NCBI GenBank assembly: GCA_013139225.1
Contig: WTBG01000297.1
Location: 1 to 5,445 of the forward strand
Reading direction: 5' to 3'
Length of the DNA stretch: 5,445 bases
Source: Deltaproteobacteria bacterium
GTDB lineage: Bacteria > Desulfobacterota > WTBG01
In this document: positions 1 through 5,445 of the stretch, in pieces
Layout: the number at the start of each line of letters is the position of its first letter
Position numbering within the stretch: the first letter of the stretch is position 1
The notes under the pieces: model-generated
Seen by the model: only the letters and a program-made list of their open reading frames with translations
Told to the model about the DNA's origin: nothing
The model's database searches: none
Position numbers and translations under genes: made by a program

Positions 1-751
1 ACATGCTTTCTGTACCATAGAGGTCTAAAAGGTCATCTTTGATTTGAAAGGCCAATCCGAGAGGTTTTGAGAACGATTCCATTTTTTTAATACTGGTTTT
101 GCTTGCTCCAGCCAGTGTTGCTCCCAGAACCAAAGGTCCGCTGAAGGAATAGACTGCTGTTTTGAGATTGTACATGATTAGAAGTTCTTTTTCTGTAAGA
201 TCCCCCTTTCTACTGTACATAATGTCGTAGCACTGTCCAATACCAACATTGGTTATTATGCCACTGATAGCATTAAGTGCTTTGCACTTATTTTTTTCTG
301 GGAAAGAGGAGTTGCCAATGACGGCGTTTCCAAGAGAGCAAAAGATGTTGCCAATGGTTATGGCTGTGGCATTTCCGAGGTGAGTATCCGAACTATTATT
401 GAAGCTTGATTTAAAATAATTGCTATATAATTTATTTATAGTGAGACCACCTCTCCTCAAAGTATCACGATCCATCACGTCATCATGAACAAGAAGAAAA
501 TTGTGGATCATTTCAATAGAGATAGAGGTTTTTATAATCTCATGGTTTTCAGGTTTAAAGAGGTTGTAGCCCTGGATCATTAAAATGGGTCTTAGCCTTT
601 TCCCCCCTCTCTTCGAAAAATCCTCCATAGATTTTATGAGTATCCTGGTATAATCGAGATTATGGTATCTCTTTTTCAGAGAGTTGAAAAATATATCCAG
701 CTCACTGTTTATTTTCTTTTGATAATTGTTTATGGGATTTGGTATAACCAT
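1..751 (-). CDS. Trans-polyprenyl diphosphate synthase, short-chain (FPP/GGPP) type; partial, C-terminus beyond left edge
   Basis: This cytoplasmic Mg2+-dependent prenyltransferase condenses isopentenyl diphosphate with an allylic diphosphate to build linear isoprenoids. I translated it by hand: 250 codons from ATG at 751 run open to the window edge, and the last ~50-100 residues are missing. Visible in order are GGKRLRP (49-55), the first Asp-rich motif DDVMD (90-94) followed by RRGG (99-102), GQCYD (172-176), KT (197-198), and the second Asp-rich motif in FQIKDDLLD (235-243). These define the family. Phe85 lies five residues before the first motif and the motif has no two-residue insertion. 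In known enzymes this combination goes with archaeal-type GGPP synthases, so a C15-C20 product is inferred. Two oddities are an Asn/Ser-rich loop at ~113-124 and Gly134-Asn135 where relatives usually have Gly-Asp. It starts 23 bases after the peptidase stop with no clear Shine-Dalgarno sequence. A TTG at 776-778 is an alternative in-frame start. Whether the gene is ispA-like or idsA-like cannot be settled here. Confidence 0.93.
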   Translation of the reverse strand, partial: MVIPNPINNYQKKINSELDIFFNSLKKRYHNLDYTRILIKSMEDFSKRGGKRLRPILMIQGYNLFKPENHEIIKTSISIEMIHNFLLVHDDVMDRDTLRRGGLTINKLYSNYFKSSFNNSSDTHLGNATAITIGNIFCSLGNAVIGNSSFPEKNKCKALNAISGIITNVGIGQCYDIMYSRKGDLTEKELLIMYNLKTAVYSFSGPLVLGATLAGASKTSIKKMESFSKPLGLAFQIKDDLLDLYGTESM

Positions 752-774
752 AGGTGTGTTTAAGGTGTAGGCTG

Positions 775-2034
775 TCAAATATCCAGTAAATCTGGTGTTA
801 AGTCTTTATGGTTGATGGGACCCAAAGCAGCTAGGGATAGGTAATCGCTATCAAATATTTCTTGGGCAAGATCTTTTATTTCTTGGGAGGTGACTTTATC
901 AATATTTTCAATAATCTCTTCTATGGGAATAAATCTGTTAAAGTAAATTTCACATTTGGCCAATCTGGTCATTCTGCTATCGACGTTTTCAGAGGCTAAA
1001 AGGGTATTGCCCTTGAGCTGTTCCTTAGCGGTTTTAAGTTCAGAGTCGGAAATGCCGTTATCTTTACATGTATGCAGTTCATCAATTACTAATTTTACGG
1101 CTTCACTTGCTGTTTTTTTGCTTACCCCCAGATATACAGCAAACACTCCAGCATCAAAGTAAGAAGAGAAGTAGGAGTATATAGCATAAGCAAGCCCTTT
1201 TTTTTCTCTGATTTCCTGGAATAAGCGGGAGCTCATACTCCCACCCAGGATAGTGTTCAGTATGTAACCTGCATATCGCAAAGGATGATTTTGAGCAACA
1301 CCTTTAGTACCAATGCATAGATGAACCTGTTCCAATTCTTTGGTATGAATAGAAAAGCTTGAGACTGGTTGTAGGGAGCTGCGATAGGGGGTTGTGCTTT
1401 GTTCACAAACAGAATCGAAACTCTTCTTGAACCCATTTACAATCTTGTTATGATTTAAGTTGCCGGTAGCAGAGATGACAACTTTGGAAGGTTGGTAGTG
1501 ATTTTGGTGAAAGAAGGAAATAAGTTTTTCCCGATCGAGGTTACTTACGGTCTCAACATTTCCTAAAATAGGTTTAGACAGCGGGTGATCCCTAAAATAG
1601 GATTTGCTGAAAAGTTCTTGAATATGTTCATCCGGGATATCTTCAGAAAGATGAATTTCCTGGAAGATTACATCGCGTTCCCGCTCAATTTCTCTTGAAT
1701 CAAATGTAGAATTGAGGAATATATCAGCGAGCAAATCAAAAGCCAAATCTATGTTTTTATCCAGGACCTTTGCATAGATTCCCGTATATTCTTTGCCGGT
1801 AAGGGCGTTGAGTATGCCTCCTACTGAATCAATTTCCTTAGCGATTTCCAGAGCAGTGCGTTTCTTTGTCCCCTTAAATAGCATATGCTCAATAAAATGA
1901 GCGATGCCATTTTCTGATTTATCCTCATCGCGGGAGCCCGTTATGATCCATATACCCAGTGCAATAGAGTGAACATGGGGGATTTGTTCTGTAACAATTT
2001 TAATACCATTGTCCAGCACGGTTTTTTGGTACAT
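775..2034 (-). CDS. M16-family zinc metallopeptidase (mitochondrial processing peptidase beta-like, YmxG/MlpA type)
   Basis: This is a 419-residue single-unit M16B peptidase of the kind related to processing-peptidase subunits, which typically cleave peptides inside a clamshell chamber formed by a dimer. The N-terminal domain carries the inverted zinc motif HFIEH (46-50: ligands His46 and His50, catalytic Glu49). The third ligand is probably Glu126, in FQEI at the expected ~75-residue distance. The C-terminal domain has the typical SSRLFQEIREKKGLAY (268-283), which supplies the Arg and Tyr used for substrate binding in this family. The length matches full-length homologues. No signal peptide or membrane segment is visible, so it should be cytoplasmic. 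The ATG at 2034 is supported by AGAAGGG six bases upstream. It follows pnp by 43 bases with no terminator between them. Homologues next to pnp are common in Deltaproteobacteria and Firmicutes, but their natural substrate is generally unknown and nothing here identifies it. Confidence 0.95.
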   Translation of the reverse strand: MYQKTVLDNGIKIVTEQIPHVHSIALGIWIITGSRDEDKSENGIAHFIEHMLFKGTKKRTALEIAKEIDSVGGILNALTGKEYTGIYAKVLDKNIDLAFDLLADIFLNSTFDSREIERERDVIFQEIHLSEDIPDEHIQELFSKSYFRDHPLSKPILGNVETVSNLDREKLISFFHQNHYQPSKVVISATGNLNHNKIVNGFKKSFDSVCEQSTTPYRSSLQPVSSFSIHTKELEQVHLCIGTKGVAQNHPLRYAGYILNTILGGSMSSRLFQEIREKKGLAYAIYSYFSSYFDAGVFAVYLGVSKKTASEAVKLVIDELHTCKDNGISDSELKTAKEQLKGNTLLASENVDSRMTRLAKCEIYFNRFIPIEEIIENIDKVTSQEIKDLAQEIFDSDYLSLAALGPINHKDLTPDLLDI

Positions 2035-2040
2035 GCTTTT

Positions 2041-2047
2041 CCCTTCT
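2041..2047 (-). promoter_or_regulatory. Ribosome-binding site of the M16 peptidase
   Basis: AGAAGGG on the minus strand lies six bases before the ATG at 2034. It supports that start and suggests the peptidase is translated independently of pnp, which stops 43 bases upstream. Confidence 0.7.
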
Positions 2048-2077
2048 GTGAGAACTTGCAGGCAACTTTATTGGGTT

Positions 2078-4171
2078 TTATGATGATGTGACTGACTGGT
2101 TCAATGCTTCTTTACGGCTGAGTTTAATTTTACCTTGTTTGTCTATTTCCAGGACCTTTACCATTACTTCATCACCTTCTTCGAGAACGTCTCTAACACT
2201 TTTGACACGTCCTTCGGCTAACTGGGAAATGTGGACAAGTCCATCCGTTCCAGGAAAGATTTCCACAAAGGCACCGAAATCCATGATGCGTCTTACTTTT
2301 CCAAGATATATTTTGTTGACTTCTGCTTCCTGGGTGATTTCATGAACCATTTTTATTGCTTTTTCAACTGATTCGGTGCTGCTGGAGTAAATATTGACTT
2401 TTCCTGTATCATCTATTTCAATCTTGGCGCCAGTTTGTTCAATAATATTTTTGATGACCTTGCCACCTGGTCCTATGACCCCACCAATTTGTTCTGTCTT
2501 TAGCTGTATGGTTGCAATACGGGGAGCCCACACAGAGAGAGAACGACGTGGTTCTTTTATGGTTGCTTCCATTTTATCTAGAATGAATAAACGGCCTTCT
2601 CTTGCCTGGTGGAGGGCTTTTTTGAGTACATCTGTTGTTATTCCGGTGATCTTGATATCCATCTGAAGGGCCGTGATTCCTTCCCTGGTACCGGCCACTT
2701 TAAAGTCCATATCTCCAATGTGGTCTTCATCTCCTAATATGTCTGAGAGAACAATGAATTCATCCTCCTCCTTGATTAAACCCAAAGCAATTCCTGCCAC
2801 AGGGTTTTTAATTGGTACACCAGCATCCATCAAAGAGAGGATAGATCCACATACTGTTGCCATGGAAGAAGACCCGTTAGATTCTAGAACTTCTGATACG
2901 ATACGTATCGTATAAGGGAATTCATCATTTGAGGGAAGTACTTTCGCAATGGCTTTTTCTGCCAGAACCCCATGTCCAATTTCCCTCCTGCTGGGACCTC
3001 GCAGGAACTTAACTTCTCCTACTGAAAAAGGCGGGAAGTTGTAGTGTAGCATAAATGATTTTTTGCCATTTTGCATAAGAGAATCAATCCGTTGCTCATC
3101 AGCTGTGGTTCCAAGTGTTGTTGAAGCCAGCACCTGTGTCTCTCCCCGGGTGAATAAGGCGGAACCATGGGTGCGAGGTAATACTCCTGCTTCACAGGAA
3201 ATTTCTCTTATCTCGTCAAAGTTCCTTCCACCAATCCTTTTCCTTTCGCTAGTGATAAGACTCCTTATCAGTTCTTCCTCCATTTTATTTAAAATGTTGC
3301 TGATTTCTATCTCCATGCCTTCATGTTCGACCAGTAACGCTTCAAGAGTTGACTTCCCAATCTGTCTTACAGTTTCGTTTCTCTCTAATTTACCATGTAT
3401 GCTGATTGCCTGTTTTATTTTATCGTGGGCAGCATCAAAAACTTTCTGATACAAGGTCTCATCGTGAGATGGCGGTTGGAAAGCTATTTTTGTTTTCCCC
3501 ACAGCTTTTTTTAGTTCCAGCTGAATGTCTAAAATATTCATTAGTGATTGATGACCAAAGGAAAGAGCTTCCATAATGGTTTCTTCAGATTGGATATCGG
3601 CTTCTCCTTCAACCATGACAATTGCTTCACTGCTGCCCGCTATGATGAGTTCAAGCATGCTTTTCTCAAGCTGTTCGCAGGATGGATTGATGACTAATTG
3701 ATTGTCTATTTTCCCCACCCGTATTCCTGCAATAGGTCCTTTAAATGGAATGTCAGAAATCTCTAATGCTGCAGAGGCACCGATAAGGGCTAAAATATCG
3801 GGATTGTTTTCGGGGTCTGCTGAAAGAACTGTTGCGATGATCTGAACTTCATGGGTAAACCCTTCAGGGAAGAGAGGTCTTAAGGGACGGTCGATAAATC
3901 GTGAAGTTAGGATTTCTCTTTCACTGGGTCTCCCTTCTCTTTTAAAAAAGCCACCTGGAATCTTCCCAGCGGCGTAAGTCATTTCTTGGTAATCCACAGT
4001 TAGGGGGAAAAAACTTATCTTTTCCCTTGGTTCTTTGGAAGCTACAGCAGTGACTAAAACAATACTGTCGCCATATTGCACGGTAACAGCTCCACTAGTT
4101 TGTTTAGCCATTCTTCCTGTTTCAATAGAGAGGGTTCTATTCCCCCATTCAAATTCAACTTTTTTAATCAT
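2078..4171 (-). CDS. pnp: Polyribonucleotide nucleotidyltransferase (PNPase)
   Basis: PNPase is a homotrimeric, phosphate-dependent 3'-5' exoribonuclease that releases nucleoside diphosphates. It can also add heteropolymeric tails, and it acts in mRNA decay and RNA quality control, often with the degradosome. The 697-residue length is normal and the domain order is complete. A first RNase PH domain (~10-145) includes FFKREGRPSEREIL (75-88) and RFIDRPLRP (91-99). A helical linker spans ~240-320, and the second RNase PH domain (~325-545) is the active one. The phosphate-binding SNGSSS is at 431-436. Asp483, Asp489 and Lys491 in GDEDHIGDMDFK match the catalytic residues D486, D492 and K494 of E. 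coli. A KH domain (~552-612) has the GPGG loop at 567-570, and an S1 domain (~620-688) includes DFGAFVEI and DGLVHISQ. AAGGAG lies ten bases before the ATG. Only 20 bases separate it from rpsO, so the two are surely co-transcribed. An 18-base palindrome lies inside the gene at 2896-2913. Confidence 0.99.
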   Translation of the reverse strand: MIKKVEFEWGNRTLSIETGRMAKQTSGAVTVQYGDSIVLVTAVASKEPREKISFFPLTVDYQEMTYAAGKIPGGFFKREGRPSEREILTSRFIDRPLRPLFPEGFTHEVQIIATVLSADPENNPDILALIGASAALEISDIPFKGPIAGIRVGKIDNQLVINPSCEQLEKSMLELIIAGSSEAIVMVEGEADIQSEETIMEALSFGHQSLMNILDIQLELKKAVGKTKIAFQPPSHDETLYQKVFDAAHDKIKQAISIHGKLERNETVRQIGKSTLEALLVEHEGMEIEISNILNKMEEELIRSLITSERKRIGGRNFDEIREISCEAGVLPRTHGSALFTRGETQVLASTTLGTTADEQRIDSLMQNGKKSFMLHYNFPPFSVGEVKFLRGPSRREIGHGVLAEKAIAKVLPSNDEFPYTIRIVSEVLESNGSSSMATVCGSILSLMDAGVPIKNPVAGIALGLIKEEDEFIVLSDILGDEDHIGDMDFKVAGTREGITALQMDIKITGITTDVLKKALHQAREGRLFILDKMEATIKEPRRSLSVWAPRIATIQLKTEQIGGVIGPGGKVIKNIIEQTGAKIEIDDTGKVNIYSSSTESVEKAIKMVHEITQEAEVNKIYLGKVRRIMDFGAFVEIFPGTDGLVHISQLAEGRVKSVRDVLEEGDEVMVKVLEIDKQGKIKLSRKEALNQSVTSS
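2896..2913. repeat. 18-bp perfect palindrome inside pnp
   Basis: The sequence ATACGATACGTATCGTAT is identical on both strands (two 9-base arms, no spacer). It lies in the pnp codons for Thr421 to Val425 and flanking bases, just before the phosphate-binding SNGSSS loop. The encoded residues are conserved in the family, so codon choice may have produced it by accident. A protein-binding site is possible but unproven. Confidence 0.6.
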
Positions 4172-4181
4172 GGTGTTTAGT

Positions 4182-4187
4182 CTCCTT
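4182..4187 (-). promoter_or_regulatory. Ribosome-binding site of pnp
   Basis: AAGGAG on the minus strand lies ten bases before the pnp ATG at 4171, inside the 20-base gap after rpsO. The spacing is slightly long but workable, and it supports this start codon. Confidence 0.7.
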
Positions 4188-4191
4188 GTTT

Positions 4192-4461
4192 TTATTTTCT
4201 AATGCCCAGTTCCTCGATCAACTTTCTGTATTTTGGTGGATTATTCCTCTTGAGATAGTTGAGCAAACTCCTTCTCTGATTGACTATTTTTATTAGTCCC
4301 TGGCGTGAGTGATGGTCCTTCTTGTGTGTTTTAAAGTGATTGGTAAGGTAGATGATCCTTTCTGTTAGAAGTGCAATTTGCACTTCAGGGGAACCAGTAT
4401 CCTTTTCATGGGCTTTATGTTTTTCTATGACTTCTCTTTTTTGATTAGGTTCCAGTGTCAT
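4192..4461 (-). CDS. rpsO: 30S ribosomal protein S15
   Basis: S15 is a primary 16S rRNA-binding protein. It binds the three-way junction of helices 20-22, starts assembly of the 30S platform and contributes to a bridge with the 50S subunit. The 89-residue length is exactly that of the E. coli protein. The conserved blocks DTGSPEVQIALLTERI (21-36) and HKKDHHSRQGL (46-56) and the C-terminal LIEELGIRK are present. His42, Asp49 and Ser52, which are rRNA-contact positions in the family, are retained. The ATG at 4461 has a strong AGGAGG five bases upstream. The gene lies 24 bases after truB and 20 bases before pnp. In E. coli S15 represses its own translation through a leader structure. The candidate structures here are a small stem-loop over the truB stop codon and a 19-base inverted repeat within the early coding region; neither has been shown to act this way. 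Confidence 0.99.
   Translation of the reverse strand: MTLEPNQKREVIEKHKAHEKDTGSPEVQIALLTERIIYLTNHFKTHKKDHHSRQGLIKIVNQRRSLLNYLKRNNPPKYRKLIEELGIRK
4368..4386. repeat. Inverted repeat (9-bp arms, 1-base centre) in the early rpsO coding region
   Basis: On the coding strand the arms are GAAGTGCAA and TTGCACTTC around a single A, covering codons 26 to about 32 (EVQIALL). In mRNA it could fold as a 7-bp stem, GAAGUGC with GCACUUC, around a five-base loop. The encoded block is highly conserved, so the symmetry may be incidental. Confidence 0.6.
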
Positions 4462-4466
4462 TGATT

Positions 4467-4472
4467 CCTCCT
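4467..4472 (-). promoter_or_regulatory. Strong ribosome-binding site of rpsO
   Basis: A perfect AGGAGG on the minus strand lies five bases before the rpsO ATG. It is the best Shine-Dalgarno sequence in the window, as expected for a ribosomal protein gene that must be translated more than its neighbours. Confidence 0.85.
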
Positions 4473-4475
4473 ATG

Positions 4476-4490
4476 ACTAAATTGTTTAGT
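4476..4490 (-). promoter_or_regulatory. Small AU-rich stem-loop between truB and rpsO
   Basis: On the coding strand ACTAAA and TTTAGT pair around a CAA loop, giving a 6-bp stem with one G-C pair. The structure covers the truB TAA and ends three bases before the rpsO AGGAGG. It has no following T run, so it is not a terminator. It is weak, and a role in coupling truB to rpsO translation is only a guess. Confidence 0.3.
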
Positions 4491-5439
4491 GTAAAGTGTT
4501 TTCTTGAGGATTAAAAAAACAAACTAACTTCCATGCCCTTTCTTTATCAGGCATCATAGAAAAGCTGTTATTATTGATTAGAGATTGTACGATAGCGATG
4601 AGATTGTCTCCTTGACAAGGTGCTTTGAAGAAATCTCCCTTCTTCATGGATGGTAGGGGAGTATCTCTCAGGCAGGAGACTGGGACGGTTCTGTTTTTTT
4701 TAAGAATGGTGGCAACCTGATTTTTTACCATAACATTTGGCAGGTTATCGAATGATTTGGACAGAGAAAACAGATTTTTTTTCAATGAATTTTGTTCAGC
4801 TAAATTGTTTAATTGATCCAGGCTGATAGAATCATCTAATAGGAAATTCCCACTTTGTAGTCTTTTCAACCCTGTCAGGTGAGCACCACAGCCGAGTTTT
4901 TTCCCAACATCAGCGCACAGGGTCCTGACATAGGTTCCTGAAGAGCAACACACTTCAAAGGTTATATGAGGAAGGTTTATCTCATGTACTTTAATTTCAT
5001 GTATGATAACTTGACGTGCTTTGAGATTTAGTGTTATTCCCCTTCTGGCAAGTTTGTAAAGTGGTGTGCCTTTATACTTTAAGGCTGAAAACATAGGGGG
5101 AATTTGTTCGATCGTGCCTTTGAATGCGTTGATGGTTGTAGTAATCAGCTGATGGTCTTCCGGAATGCAGTTGTTTTCAGCAGTAATCTTACCATCCCGG
5201 TCTAACGTGTCAGTTTCGATGCCCAATTTCATGGTCGCACGGTATCTTTTAATGCCGTTCATCAAGAAAGGAGATAATTTTGTCGCTTTATTGAGGAAGA
5301 TGGGTAAGACACCGGTAGCCAGGGGGTCTAAGGTTCCACCATGTCCAACCTTTGTTGCTTTCAAAGTTTTTTTTACTTTTTTCACAACCTGGTATGAAGT
5401 AATGCCGCTGGGTTTGTCAATTATTAATATTCCGTCCAT
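4486..5439 (-). CDS. truB: tRNA pseudouridine(55) synthase TruB
   Basis: TruB isomerises U55 in the T loop of nearly all tRNAs to pseudouridine and also acts as a tRNA-folding chaperone. The 317-residue length matches E. coli TruB (314). The N-terminal block opens with MDGILIIDKPSGITS. The catalytic aspartate is Asp38 in GHGGTLDPLATG (32-43). Tyr66 (KRY), Tyr170 and Arg172 (SSGTYVRTL) and the LTGLKRLQSG block (188-197) correspond to known active-site positions. PPMFSALKYKG (114-124) is also typical. The C-terminal part (~235-317) is poorly conserved and probably forms the small PUA-like or TruB C-terminal domain. It contains polylysine codons written as A8 tracts. The ATG at 5439 is the natural start by alignment to the family, but only six bases of upstream sequence are present, so its ribosome-binding site and upstream neighbour (often rbfA or a DHH phosphoesterase) are not visible. 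The gene ends 24 bases before rpsO. Confidence 0.98.
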   Translation of the reverse strand: MDGILIIDKPSGITSYQVVKKVKKTLKATKVGHGGTLDPLATGVLPIFLNKATKLSPFLMNGIKRYRATMKLGIETDTLDRDGKITAENNCIPEDHQLITTTINAFKGTIEQIPPMFSALKYKGTPLYKLARRGITLNLKARQVIIHEIKVHEINLPHITFEVCCSSGTYVRTLCADVGKKLGCGAHLTGLKRLQSGNFLLDDSISLDQLNNLAEQNSLKKNLFSLSKSFDNLPNVMVKNQVATILKKNRTVPVSCLRDTPLPSMKKGDFFKAPCQGDNLIAIVQSLINNNSFSMMPDKERAWKLVCFFNPQENTLH

Positions 5440-5445
5440 AAATGA

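Noticed and set aside
752..778. A consensus -35 box TTGACA (minus strand, 773-778) suggesting a promoter before the polyprenyl synthase
   Set aside because: No -10-like hexamer occurs at 16-18 bases spacing. The nearest candidate, TATGGT, is 20 bases away and overlaps the start codon, so the box is probably chance.
857..891. Tandem-like repeat of ATTTCTTGGG in the peptidase gene
   Set aside because: It reflects two nearby Gln-Glu-Ile codon triplets (QEIKDLAQEIF) and is not a mobile or regulatory repeat.
956..1162. Open plus-strand frame opposite the M16 peptidase
   Set aside because: It lies wholly antisense to a well-supported gene, has no ribosome-binding site and resembles no family.
1227..1242. 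GGGAG/CTCCC inverted repeat in the peptidase gene
   Set aside because: The stem is only five base pairs, inside the conserved GGSMSSR codons, with nothing to suggest regulation.
2035..2077. Possible terminator in the largest gap, between pnp and the peptidase
   Set aside because: Only a TTGC/GCAA match with a two-base loop is present. There is no stable stem and no T run on the minus strand.
2986..3006. 6-bp inverted repeat TCCTGC/GCAGGA with a nine-base loop in pnp
   Set aside because: It is short and lies in the codons of the conserved FLRGPSRRE block. Repeats of this size are expected by chance.
2088..3449. Four open plus-strand frames (2088-2345, 2394-2666, 2673-2915, 3063-3449) opposite pnp
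   Set aside because: All share one frame antisense to pnp, as expected from codon bias in the real gene. Their Ser/Pro/Leu-rich translations show no domain.

Overview
The window holds five genes, all on the minus strand, so transcription runs from the right edge to the left edge. The order is truB (tRNA pseudouridine-55 synthase), rpsO (ribosomal protein S15), pnp (polynucleotide phosphorylase), an M16-family zinc peptidase, and a trans-polyprenyl diphosphate synthase whose C-terminal part lies beyond the left edge. The gaps between them are 24, 20, 43 and 23 bases. No gap contains a terminator-like GC stem followed by a T run. No stretch of 300 bases lacks a gene, and I saw no RNA gene, mobile element or CRISPR array.

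The DNA is AT-leaning, with lysine codons often written as long A runs. truB-rpsO-pnp is the classic bacterial translation and RNA-turnover cluster, usually found downstream of nusA-infB-rbfA. The absence of ribF between truB and rpsO argues against a Bacillus-type layout. An M16 peptidase directly after pnp is familiar from Deltaproteobacteria (Desulfobacterota) and from Firmicutes. My best guess, by inference only, is a moderately low-GC Desulfobacterota-like bacterium.

The first three genes work together. TruB modifies U55 of tRNA, S15 starts assembly of the 30S central domain, and PNPase degrades and trims RNA from the 3' end. The peptidase and the isoprenoid synthase have no obvious biochemical link to them and probably share transcription only. 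The isoprenoid synthase is the least standard member: its chain-length region looks like a short-chain (C15-C20) enzyme, and a usually conserved Gly-Asp is Gly-Asn.

This is mostly an ordinary housekeeping region and I do not see an undescribed system in it. The points worth a second look are small. They are two long perfect inverted repeats inside conserved coding sequence of pnp and rpsO, an AU-rich stem-loop over the truB stop codon just before the rpsO ribosome-binding site, the very short rpsO-pnp gap, A8 tracts in truB and the peptidase, and the divergent features of the polyprenyl synthase.
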